From Niastella koreensis GR20-10 (GTDB lineage: Bacteria; Bacteroidota; Bacteroidia; Chitinophagales; Chitinophagaceae), in contig NC_016609.1 in assembly GCF_000246855.1 (NCBI RefSeq), forward strand, positions 5,344,744-5,408,743: DNA of 64,000 nucleotides, read 5' to 3'. Made by a program: the position numbers and the translations under genes. This document shows, piece after piece, positions 53,339 through 61,189 of the stretch. The notes beneath the pieces were generated by a model, which saw only the letters and a program-made list of their open reading frames with translations, had not been told where the DNA came from and ran no database searches. Positions within the stretch are counted from its first letter, which is position 1. Each line of letters begins with the position of its first letter.

Positions 53339-55354
53339 TCATTTCACTTTTAACATACTTGCATTAATAGCTACGATTACCGTGCTAAGGCTCATGAGTA
53401 CGGCTCCGGCAGCAGGGGTCAAAAGAATGCCTGATTGGTATAAAATACCTGCCGCCAGCGGTAATGCCACAATATTGTAGCCTGTTGCCCATGCCAGATT
53501 CTGCACCATTTTGCGATAGGTAGCCTTCCCAAATAAAATCAGGTTTACAATATCTTGCGGATTACTGTTTACAAGTATTATACCCGAAGTTTCGGCAGCC
53601 ACATCACTGCCCGATCCAACGGCAATACCAATATCTGCCTGCGCCAAAGCAGGTGCATCATTAACCCCATCGCCGGTCATCGCAACATATTCGCCCTGCT
53701 GCTGCAATTCCCTTATTTTTTCCAGCTTCTGGTGGGGCAGCACTTCTGCGATATAATGATCGATGCCCAGTTCTTTGCTTACGCTCTCTGCCACTATAGC
53801 GTTATCTCCGGTTAGTAAAGTGGTTTTGATATTGTGCTGATGCAGTGTTTTAATAGCATCATACGATTCTGGTCTTATCTGGTCGGCCAGGGCAATGAAA
53901 CCCGCCGGTTTATCATTTACCAGTACATACACCAGCGTTTCTCCAGGCTTAATATCGATTCCTGAGAGTGCGTTTCCCAACTTCTCTTTTGCATAACCCG
54001 GGCTTACTACCTGCACCTTCTTTTGATTTACATTTCCTGAAATACCCTTGCCGGTAAGCGCCTGGATATTTTCTGCCTGAACAGGTTTAATATTCAGCTC
54101 TTTTACTTTTTGGATAATGCCTGTGGCAATGGGGTGCTCCGATCCCTGTTCTAGTGCTGCAGCCAGTTGCAACACATCATTATCGGTAAATTCTTTTTGT
54201 AAAGCGCCAAACCGTCCCACTTCAAATTTTCCTACCGTTAACGTGCCGGTTTTATCAAATACCAGCATTGTGATTTTGCGGGCATTTTCAAAAGCTGTTC
54301 TGTTTTTGATCAACAGGCCGTTCTTCGCACTCAGGGCTGTTGAACGGGCTACTACCAGGGGAACGGCCAGGCCCAATGCATGCGGACAACAGATTACAAT
54401 TACCGTTACCATTCTTTCAGTAGCAAAGGCCAGTGATTGATTGTTGAAATACCAATACAAAAAAGTTATGATACCTGCTACTATTGCAATGATCGTTAAC
54501 CAACGAGCCGCAACATCGGCCAGTAACTGTGTTTTTGATTTTGCTTTCTGTGCTTCATTCACCAGGTTAATCACCTGGCTCAGGTATGAATCCTTCATAT
54601 CGTGCAATACCTGCACTTTAAGAGCGCCATTGCCGTTTACACTACCGGCAATTACTTTATCGCCCTTTTTCTTGTTTACCGGCCTCGATTCACCGGTAAG
54701 CATCGACTCATTAACAGCGGTTTCCCCTTCAGCAACTATACCATCGGCAGCTATTTTTTCGCCAGGCTTTATCAGTATAATGTCGTTGGGTTTTAATGTA
54801 TCGGTTTTTACATCCATTGCATGATCACCATGCTGCAAATGTGCTTCATCCGGCATCAATTGAACCAGTAATTCCAACTCGCGGGAAGCACCTGCGACAG
54901 ATTTCATTTCAATCCAATGGCCCAGTAGCATGATAAGTATTAATGTGGCCAGCTCCCAAAAGAAATCCATGCCCTTCAATCCAAAAACAGTGGCGGCGCT
55001 GTAAACATAGGCCACGGTAATAGCAAATCCTATTAGTGTCATCATTCCGGGGTTCTTTGCTTTCATTTCATCTACCCAGCCTTTCAAAAAAGGCCATCCA
55101 CCATATACGAACACTACCGATGATAACGCAAACAGTACATACTGAGACCCGGTAAATGCTATATGTAAATTCAGCCAGTGTTGTATCATGGGCGATAACA
55201 ATACGATTGGTACCGTAAGCACCAGTACTACATAAAAGCGTTTCTTGAAATCATCAATCATCATCGCATGATGATCATGTCCCATTTGCCCATGCGGTAG
55301 ATTTTCGTCATGTGCATGATGATGATTTGTATTATGATGGTGGCTATGATTCAT
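53339..55354 (-). CDS. Copper-translocating P1B-type ATPase (CopB-like, CPH motif)
   Basis: 671 residues. Exports copper from the cytoplasm using ATP. His-rich N-terminal metal-binding tail (residues 1-30, HHHNTNHHHAHD) instead of CxxC domains. About eight membrane helices, TGES actuator (ESMLTGESRPVNKKKGD), membrane metal site CPH at 323-325, phosphorylated Asp367 in DKTGTLTVGK, HP locus SEHPIA, and hinge TGDGVNDAPAL. CPH plus a His tail places it in the P1B-3/CopB group. It follows the multicopper oxidase gene by 40 bases and is probably co-transcribed. Confidence 0.93.
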   Translation of the reverse strand: MNHSHHHNTNHHHAHDENLPHGQMGHDHHAMMIDDFKKRFYVVLVLTVPIVLLSPMIQHWLNLHIAFTGSQYVLFALSSVVFVYGGWPFLKGWVDEMKAKNPGMMTLIGFAITVAYVYSAATVFGLKGMDFFWELATLILIMLLGHWIEMKSVAGASRELELLVQLMPDEAHLQHGDHAMDVKTDTLKPNDIILIKPGEKIAADGIVAEGETAVNESMLTGESRPVNKKKGDKVIAGSVNGNGALKVQVLHDMKDSYLSQVINLVNEAQKAKSKTQLLADVAARWLTIIAIVAGIITFLYWYFNNQSLAFATERMVTVIVICCPHALGLAVPLVVARSTALSAKNGLLIKNRTAFENARKITMLVFDKTGTLTVGKFEVGRFGALQKEFTDNDVLQLAAALEQGSEHPIATGIIQKVKELNIKPVQAENIQALTGKGISGNVNQKKVQVVSPGYAKEKLGNALSGIDIKPGETLVYVLVNDKPAGFIALADQIRPESYDAIKTLHQHNIKTTLLTGDNAIVAESVSKELGIDHYIAEVLPHQKLEKIRELQQQGEYVAMTGDGVNDAPALAQADIGIAVGSGSDVAAETSGIILVNSNPQDIVNLILFGKATYRKMVQNLAWATGYNIVALPLAAGILYQSGILLTPAAGAVLMSLSTVIVAINASMLKVK

Positions 55355-55394
55355 TTTGCTTTGATTTTAAATTTAACAATCGCTTTATTGAACT

Positions 55395-58073
55395 TTAATA
55401 AGTTACCGTAAAGCCCGCACCCAAGCCCATATCACTATCGTAATGCGAAGAAATGGCAAACCATTTTGATACAACGTACCTGAATCCTACGGCGTATTCC
55501 TTGTCGGTATTCCCCATAATATTGAACCGCAGGCGCTTTGTAACAGGCACATCTTCACGGCTTAGTTGAAACCTGAGTTTTCCGTTGCCGTCAATTCTTC
55601 CATCGGCTAATACTAGCCAGGGTAAAGTATATTGAATACCTGCAACGAAAGTTTTTCGGTCATTCTTATTGCTGATCTGGCCAAATAGGTTTTTGTAATC
55701 TTCCTGCTTTTTCGGCTCGCCGTCTATTTTCTTATAGTGATAGTCAAAACCTATATATGGGAACAACCATTGATTAACGCCAATATAACGCCCAAAGTTT
55801 AGCTCTCCTTCATAACTGTCCTCTGGTTTATAACCTAAGTGCCAGAGCCCCTGCAATGCATAGCGGTTTGACGAAACCATTAGTTGTCCGTCACTGCCAT
55901 TCGTTTCTAATCCTGCCTGTATCATTAAATGACGCATATTTTGATCTTTCTGGTTTCTGAACATCTTATATGCTTTTTCGGCATCCGGCAATTCAGGGTT
56001 TACCGGTGAATTGTCGTAGGTAAATACCCTGCCCATACCGGCCATCATATGAAACAGAATATGGCAATGAAAGAACCAGTTGCCGCTTTGGTTGGCTGCA
56101 AATTCTATGGTATCGGTTTCCATTGGCATAATATCAATTACATTTTTTAAGGGTGCATATTCACCCTGGCTATTCAGCACCCTGAAATCATGACCATGAA
56201 GGTGCATAGGGTGCCGCATCATAGAATTATTGGTTAGTATGATCTTTACATTTTCGCCTTTTTTTATAAGTATTCTATCTGATTCGCGAACTGTTTTATT
56301 GTCGATTGTCCATACATATCGGTTCATGTTTCCAGTAAGGGTAAAATGCAACACTTTCATGGGACCATCAGGTAAAGAGGTTTTTACCGGTGAACGGAGC
56401 ATATCATAATTTAATGTAACAATACCGGAACCGCTGCTCATATTCATTCCACTCATATCCTGCGTGTTTCCTATTTTATCAGAAGAGGTGTCTTGACGAT
56501 TTTTATTCATATCCATGTGATGTGAATGATCCATTTGCGTAGAATCAGAATCACCTTCCTGGCTATCGCCCATAATCTCGGGATACATTACCGAATTCAT
56601 GTCCATCATCTGATTGTGCATGTTCATGCCCATGTTCTTCATGGTGCCGTTCACGCTCATCATGTCGTTCATCATCTTCATGCCCTCAAAATACTTCAAT
56701 CGGGGTAAGGTAGGTGCAGGCATTTTCATGCCGGTTCCCAGCCATAAAGAAGAATGCCCGGTTCTGTCTTCTGAAGTAGCCCGAAATTCATAACTCATAT
56801 TTTCCGGAATTGTTACAATAAGATCATAGGTTTCGGCCGGCGCTATAATCAAACGATCCACTTCTGTAGGTACCATATCATTGCCATCGTTTCCGATCAC
56901 CGTTATTTTTCCTCCTGCATATCCAAGCCAGAAATAACTGGAAGCGCCCGCATTAACAACTTTAAGCTTTATCTTTTCGCCCGCGTTAAATTCCGAAACT
57001 GTATTTTCAGGTTTGCCATTCACCAAAAAACGGTTATAATAAACATCACTTACATCCATCGCTTTCATCCTTTTCCATTCATTGGTTAACTTGGTTTTAA
57101 GGTATCCTTCTTTTATTGCCTCAGCATAGCTTTGAGTACTTCCTTTATTAATAGAATACCAATCGTTTCCAGTACGCAGGCGCCGCTGAATCTGCATGGG
57201 GTTCTCATCTGCCCATTCGCTTAAAACAACCGTGAATTCCTTGTCAAAAACGTTATTACCCATATGCATTGGCATAGAAGCATGCTCCATAGCCGAAGAT
57301 TGATTTTCCGGCTGTTCCGCTGTCTTAAATATCAACGCTCCATACATGCCGGCCTGCTCCTGTAAAGAGCTATGCGAATGATACCAATATGTTCCATTTT
57401 GCACAACTTTAAACTTATATACATGCGTTTCACCAGGTTTTACAGGAGCTGTTGTAAGAAACGGAACCCCGTCGGCATGGTTAGGCAAAATAATTCCATG
57501 CCAATGCAGTGATGTTTCTTCCTGAAGCAAATTGTGGAGATATATTTCGGCGGTATCACCTTCTGTAAAGATTAGTGTGGGGGCAGGTATTGAGCCATTG
57601 ACAGCAATTGCCGGTTTATGCTTACCTGTGAAGTTTACCATTGTATCTTTTACATATAAATCATACCGCACTGTTTTTCCCGGAACAACATTTACCTTAC
57701 TTTGAATCTCACTGGCGCCCGCCATCTCCGCACTATCCGTTTTCATTTGGTGATCATTCATTTGCATGGGCATGTTCGTATTTTGGGCCGTATCTTTTTT
57801 CATGTCCATTTTGTCCATGTCATTTTTCATGGGCATGTCGCCCATTTTCTTAGGTTGCTTTTTTTCAGGAACTGTTGTGGAAGGTGAAACTTTTATCGTT
57901 TTCTTTACCAGTGTCATACCGCATATTGGACACTTGCCTGGCTTATCCATCTTTATTTGAGGGTGCATAGTACAAGTATAGATTACCTTAGTTTGGGCAC
58001 CGGCAAAAAAGTACAGGCACATAAGCAACCCCATCCAAAATATTTTTTTCATTAGCTGAAGTTTTCTGTTCAT
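55395..58073 (-). CDS. HMBD - multicopper oxidase (CopA) - CopB fusion, copper resistance
   Basis: 892 residues from ATG 58073; ATG 58052 (MKKIFWMGLLMCLYFFAGAQ) is also plausible. Three normally separate parts: an HMBD at 32-55 (YTCTMHPQIKMDKPGKCPIC), a Met/Asp-rich linker at 78-117, a PcoA/CopA multicopper oxidase (HWHG at 190-193, HSH at 232-234; C-terminal HPMHLHGHDF and HCHILFH copper sites) and a C-terminal CopB-like barrel domain (about 760-892, ending GLGAGFTVTY). Met-rich stretches (MKMMNDMMSVNGTMKNMGMN) are Cu(I)-binding. Probably oxidises Cu(I) at the outer membrane. Confidence 0.88.
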   Translation of the reverse strand: MNRKLQLMKKIFWMGLLMCLYFFAGAQTKVIYTCTMHPQIKMDKPGKCPICGMTLVKKTIKVSPSTTVPEKKQPKKMGDMPMKNDMDKMDMKKDTAQNTNMPMQMNDHQMKTDSAEMAGASEIQSKVNVVPGKTVRYDLYVKDTMVNFTGKHKPAIAVNGSIPAPTLIFTEGDTAEIYLHNLLQEETSLHWHGIILPNHADGVPFLTTAPVKPGETHVYKFKVVQNGTYWYHSHSSLQEQAGMYGALIFKTAEQPENQSSAMEHASMPMHMGNNVFDKEFTVVLSEWADENPMQIQRRLRTGNDWYSINKGSTQSYAEAIKEGYLKTKLTNEWKRMKAMDVSDVYYNRFLVNGKPENTVSEFNAGEKIKLKVVNAGASSYFWLGYAGGKITVIGNDGNDMVPTEVDRLIIAPAETYDLIVTIPENMSYEFRATSEDRTGHSSLWLGTGMKMPAPTLPRLKYFEGMKMMNDMMSVNGTMKNMGMNMHNQMMDMNSVMYPEIMGDSQEGDSDSTQMDHSHHMDMNKNRQDTSSDKIGNTQDMSGMNMSSGSGIVTLNYDMLRSPVKTSLPDGPMKVLHFTLTGNMNRYVWTIDNKTVRESDRILIKKGENVKIILTNNSMMRHPMHLHGHDFRVLNSQGEYAPLKNVIDIMPMETDTIEFAANQSGNWFFHCHILFHMMAGMGRVFTYDNSPVNPELPDAEKAYKMFRNQKDQNMRHLMIQAGLETNGSDGQLMVSSNRYALQGLWHLGYKPEDSYEGELNFGRYIGVNQWLFPYIGFDYHYKKIDGEPKKQEDYKNLFGQISNKNDRKTFVAGIQYTLPWLVLADGRIDGNGKLRFQLSREDVPVTKRLRFNIMGNTDKEYAVGFRYVVSKWFAISSHYDSDMGLGAGFTVTY

Positions 58074-58413
58074 ATCAAGACTGTCTTTTTCTTTTAAAGC
58101 CCACTGTGTTATTAATGTTTTATCCTGCTTTGAAAGCTGTGCATCTCTATGAATAAAAGTATAAGAAGCAAGTGGCATGGTTCCGTCTTTCAAACTTCCG
58201 GTAATTCCATTTTAGTTTGCTCATTTGCCGCCTGAGGGAATAAGAGCCGAACTCACTAAAATTGAGTTCGGCCTTTCCTTCTCTAATGTGGTTTGCAAGT
58301 ATCCATCCAAACGGCTGGAACCTGGAATACCAGGGATACATGGTATTAGTACTATGACAATCATAACACGCCGTGCTTAAAAAAGGAATGAAGGCCGGGG
58401 TATTAACCCGGCA
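58074..58413 (-). pseudogene. Frameshifted haem-binding domain (cytochrome-like) gene
   Basis: One minus frame reads PAFIPFLSTACYDCHSTNTM, YPWYSRFQPFGWILANHIRE, then ELNFSEFGSYSLRRQMSKLK. Another continues the same domain with NGITGSLKDGTMPLASYTFI and HRDAQLSKQDKTLITQWA. Together they form a Haem_bd domain with haem site CYDCH at 58354-58368. The frames join at an A4 run at 58210-58213; one extra A restores the gene. The signal/membrane anchor is also missing because a stop lies at 58414-58416. The second frame runs open into the multicopper oxidase gene. Pseudogene, unless the frameshift is a read error and the short N-terminus is real. Confidence 0.75.
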
Positions 58414-58431
58414 CTACATGCTGATTCAGAA

Positions 58432-58917
58432 TTATTGATTGATGGTTTCTACTACAGAGCCGCAGGTAAGCATGGAATTGCCAAAATAAGGGTTCTTAAT
58501 TACCTTATCGTTCGAGAGCCAGTTCGCTTTTTTCATTGGGCAGTACTCCACGTAAATTGGTTGTGATGAAAATTTTGTGGCTTTTGCAAGTGAAGCCATA
58601 TTATTTGAGAGATTGGCAAAGTATTGCCGTTGTTTTTTGATGTCCTTTGATTCGGAAATAGGACTGGCATCTTTAAGCAGGGCATTAACGTTTCCCTCAG
58701 AAATAACTTTATAGTCAATAGTATTGAGCGTTTTTATAAATGCTTCGGCATTAGCTGCCGCATCACCGGCGTTTGATGCTACCAAAGCATCTTTGACCTT
58801 ATAATATTGAGAAAGCAACTGAGAAAGGCGATATTGCGTTGTACTGTCTTGCGAAAAAGTTTTTTGTACGAAAAACCCGGTTGTCACGAAGACAACTATT
58901 AATAATAACTGTTTCAT
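58432..58917 (-). CDS. DUF3347 domain-containing exported protein
   Basis: 161 residues. Signal peptide 1-22 (FVTTGFFVQKTFSQ). DUF3347 is a small helical domain found in Bacteroidota next to copper-efflux and CusB-like genes. Features: SQLLSQYYKVKDALVASNAG at about 32-51, and the C-terminal PIYVEYCPMKKANWLSNDKV with a conserved Cys-Pro-Met, then NPYFGNSMLTCGSVVE with a second Cys and Met. The Cys/Met pairs suggest Cu(I) binding. It precedes the haem-binding remnant and the oxidase fusion on the same strand. Confidence 0.85.
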   Translation of the reverse strand: MKQLLLIVVFVTTGFFVQKTFSQDSTTQYRLSQLLSQYYKVKDALVASNAGDAAANAEAFIKTLNTIDYKVISEGNVNALLKDASPISESKDIKKQRQYFANLSNNMASLAKATKFSSQPIYVEYCPMKKANWLSNDKVIKNPYFGNSMLTCGSVVETINQ

Positions 58918-58991
58918 TGCATTAATTTGAATAATGTTTAAATAAATAACTGCCTAAAGCAGGGCAAAGCTGCCATGCAATAAACATTAAC

Positions 58992-59453
58992 TCAAATCAG
59001 GAAGGACTGAATTGCAATAATTATATCTGTATTGTTAAGGAAACAACTTCGTCGGACAAACTGAAACCTGGTACTCTTTGTAACAGAGAAGTTGTTTTTA
59101 CTTATATGGAAGAGATTATGAAAGGCAACTATGAAAATAAGCGGAGCCTTAATTATTACATTATTGTCCGCAATAGACTTATCTAAAGTAGCAAAACCGG
59201 TTACTTCTCCGGCACAGCAATCTTCTTTAGGAATATTAATATTTGAGGCAGATAAGTGCTCATGTTGATGATGTGAATGGTGAGCTGAATGCGATAACGC
59301 CGGGCCATTCTCAGCATGTGTTGCATGGGCATGGTGCTTGTTATTATAGCCCATGTCTATGCCAATAGAACAGGCAAAGCCTACGATGGTGTTTAATGAA
59401 AATACCATCAAAAGGATCAAAGCGATAATTCTATTTCTCTTTTTATGGGCCAT
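58992..59453 (-). CDS. HYC_CC_PP family small metal-related protein
   Basis: 153 residues. Signal-like hydrophobic start (IIALILLMVFSLNTIVGFAC), a His-rich middle (HHAHATHAENGPALSHSAHH then HHQHEH), and the family hallmark KEDCCAGEVTGFATLDKSI with the paired Cys. HYC_CC_PP proteins are small Bacteroidota secreted proteins often beside copper genes; the His and Cys clusters fit metal binding. First gene of the leftward copper cluster. The C-terminal PP motif of the family is not obvious. Confidence 0.75.
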   Translation of the reverse strand: MAHKKRNRIIALILLMVFSLNTIVGFACSIGIDMGYNNKHHAHATHAENGPALSHSAHHSHHQHEHLSASNINIPKEDCCAGEVTGFATLDKSIADNNVIIKAPLIFIVAFHNLFHISKNNFSVTKSTRFQFVRRSCFLNNTDIIIAIQSFLI

Positions 59454-59787
59454 TGTAACAGCAGAACAAAAATAGGGCAGAATTGGCTTAATAGGGTTAT
59501 AAAATTTTGGTATTATTTTATATATAATTGATTTTTATTCTTTTTTCGTGCCGCCCTTCGGTTAGCAGCATCGCGGTTAACCCGAAACGTGTAAGTAATT
59601 CATCTGCAACCTGAAGCGGAATACTAAGGTGCCACAGTCTGGCATCCATATTTATATAATATTGGCTATCTAATGAACTTGTGACAATTCTCAATCCTGT
59701 ATATGATGATGGTCTGTGGATCGTGGCACTTGTTATATTTATCTTCAATATAATATTTATTAATAACCTTAAAATAAAGGAGGATGT
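59454..59787. other. 334-base divergent intergenic region with one doubtful small ORF
   Basis: Holds the promoters of the leftward copper cluster and the rightward Hsp20 gene. A 43-codon minus ORF (59518-59649, MDARLWHLSIPLQVADELLT...) has protein-like composition but no recognised family. No clear promoter box was identified. Confidence 0.35.
59776..59783 (+). promoter_or_regulatory. Strong Shine-Dalgarno AAAGGAGG before the second hsp20
   Basis: AAAGGAGG ends four bases before the ATG at 59788 and complements the 16S anti-SD almost fully. Most genes in this window have no such site, as usual in Bacteroidota, so this one may be adapted for high or stress-time translation. Confidence 0.6.
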
Positions 59788-60222
59788 ATGTCAACAAAAG
59801 AATTAACCAGAGGAGGGCAATCATTCCCGGCATTATTTGATGATTTCTTCAGACCATGGAATGAATGGTTTGGAATGGGGAAAAGCCTTACCACCCCTGC
59901 TGTTAACATTATCGATAACAAAAACCATTACGAAGTATCGGTTGGCGCCCCCGGCATGAAGAAAAATGATTTTAATATCGATGTGGAAGATAATATGCTG
60001 ACGATTAGTTGCGAAAAGGAGGAAAAGAAAGAAGAAAAGGACGAACGTTATACGCGCAAGGAATACAATTACACTTCTTTCCGCCGCAGTTTTACATTAC
60101 CTGAAGAAGTTATTAAGGATAAGATTGAGGCGGTTTATGAAGATGGTGTTCTACGTATAACACTTCCTAAAACCGAAGAAGCTAAAAAAGCAACCTTATC
60201 AAAACACATTACCGTTAAATGA
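59788..60222 (+). CDS. Hsp20/alpha-crystallin small heat-shock protein
   Basis: 144 residues. N-terminal arm FPALFDDFFRPWNEWFG, alpha-crystallin domain about 35-130 (VGAPGMKKNDFNIDVEDNML; YEDGVLRITLPK), and C-terminal tail HITVK (IXV motif). A Lys/Glu-rich loop (CEKEEKKEEKDERYTRKE) sits in the middle, longer than in the paralogue at 49301-49750. Preceded by an unusually strong ribosome-binding site and followed by a terminator; a single-gene unit. Confidence 0.95.
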   Translation: MSTKELTRGGQSFPALFDDFFRPWNEWFGMGKSLTTPAVNIIDNKNHYEVSVGAPGMKKNDFNIDVEDNMLTISCEKEEKKEEKDERYTRKEYNYTSFRRSFTLPEEVIKDKIEAVYEDGVLRITLPKTEEAKKATLSKHITVK

Positions 60223-60246
60223 GCAGTTGGTGTTTGTCTTTCTTTA

Positions 60247-60278
60247 AGTCCCGCTATTGAGTTGGCGGGGCTTTTTTA
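60247..60278 (+). terminator. Rho-independent terminator of the second hsp20
   Basis: AGTCCCGC (60247-60254), ten-base loop, GCGGGGCT (60265-60272) followed by T-rich sequence, 25 bases past the Hsp20 stop. Confidence 0.75.
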
Positions 60279-60381
60279 TTGGCAGTAACTGAACCCGATA
60301 AATAAACCGGTGCAATCTTTGAAATTCAGAACATGATCAGGGAAATACTTAACACTCCGGTAATCTGCCCCTCAGGAAGAA

Positions 60382-60576
60382 ATGATCAACCCTCATTACC
60401 GGCAGCTTGACGCTGAGCTATCTTTCCTTATAGTTCGGAAATTAAGTCATCTGCAAAACCCGGGATATGCATTTGGCGCCATGACAGAAGATGGAACGGT
60501 TTACTATAATCCGGAACATAAAACAAATGTCTCCCAGGAAATGCTCGATAATATCGAAGAACGGCGAGCAGTTTGA
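60382..60576 (+). pseudogene. Internal fragment of a phosphoribosyltransferase-family protein
   Basis: The 64-codon frame contains LDAELSFLIVRKLSHLQNPG and YAFGAMTEDGTVYYNPE, the middle part of COG1926-type predicted phosphoribosyltransferases (normally about 210-230 residues, with LDLFIVRKIGxPxNPExxxGAVxEDG). The N-terminal PRGG loop and the C-terminal PRPP-binding motif are both missing. ATG 60382 is probably a chance internal Met. Confidence 0.65.
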
Positions 60577-60579
60577 AGT

Positions 60580-61179
60580 TCATTCCTGCAATTTATTCCG
60601 ATATAATTCTTTCCTTTCATTATGGTTAACATAGGCATGAATAATTACCGGCATATCCTGCGGTAAAAGCACAAAGTCGGCATTACCGCTATCTATAACG
60701 GCCAGAGGCAATCCGGTATGTTCACAGCTTTCCGGTGCTTGCACGATCACCAGTCCCCCTGCTTTCTTAATAGCGGCTGTTCCTTTCACCCCATCCCTCC
60801 CTTCGCCGGAAAGAATTACTGCAATAGAACGTCTTTTATTTTCATTTAACGCCAGCGACCCCATAAACATATCGATCTCCTGATTGGCACCATCTATCCT
60901 TTTAATAAGCTGAAAAGTGCTATCCTTAATTTCAAGGTGATGAAATGGAGGCGCATAATAAATCATATTGTTTTCTATGCAAGCGCCCTGTGTTGCCTGT
61001 TGTATTCCCAGTTCTGAGTGTGATTGCAGGATCTCATTCAGTTTGCTTTGGTAGTTTATTGGCATATGCCGAAGTATAATATACGAGGCATTGTTCAACA
61101 GGGTATAGTCAAAAAACCTGCATAACGGCATTAAAGACCCTGCAGAACCGCCAATAGCAATTATATATTGATGTAGCAT
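60580..61179 (-). CDS. Stand-alone CheB methylesterase domain protein
   Basis: 199 residues from ATG 61179 (MLHQYIIAIGGSAGSLMPLC). Catalytic triad of CheB methylesterases is visible: Ser12 in GGSAGS, His38 in ILRHMP and Asp in ILSGEGRDGVKG. No receiver domain, so it is not controlled by phosphorylation in cis. CheB normally removes methyl groups from chemoreceptors, but no CheR or chemoreceptor gene is here. It starts 10 bases after the membrane protein gene at 61190-62344, implying co-expression with it. Confidence 0.85.
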   Translation of the reverse strand: MLHQYIIAIGGSAGSLMPLCRFFDYTLLNNASYIILRHMPINYQSKLNEILQSHSELGIQQATQGACIENNMIYYAPPFHHLEIKDSTFQLIKRIDGANQEIDMFMGSLALNENKRRSIAVILSGEGRDGVKGTAAIKKAGGLVIVQAPESCEHTGLPLAVIDSGNADFVLLPQDMPVIIHAYVNHNERKELYRNKLQE

Positions 61180-61189
61180 AAAAAAGCTT

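Noticed and set aside
58246-58272. 10-bp perfect hairpin GCCGAACTCA / TGAGTTCGGC, at first taken as a terminator
   Set aside because: It lies inside the coding sequence of the haem-binding remnant (it encodes KAELNFSEFGS) and no T-run follows it closely.
58394-58412. GCCGGG / CCCGGC hairpin after the DUF3347 gene
   Set aside because: It overlaps the 5' part of the haem-binding remnant and its T-run is about 12 bases away; terminator function is doubtful.
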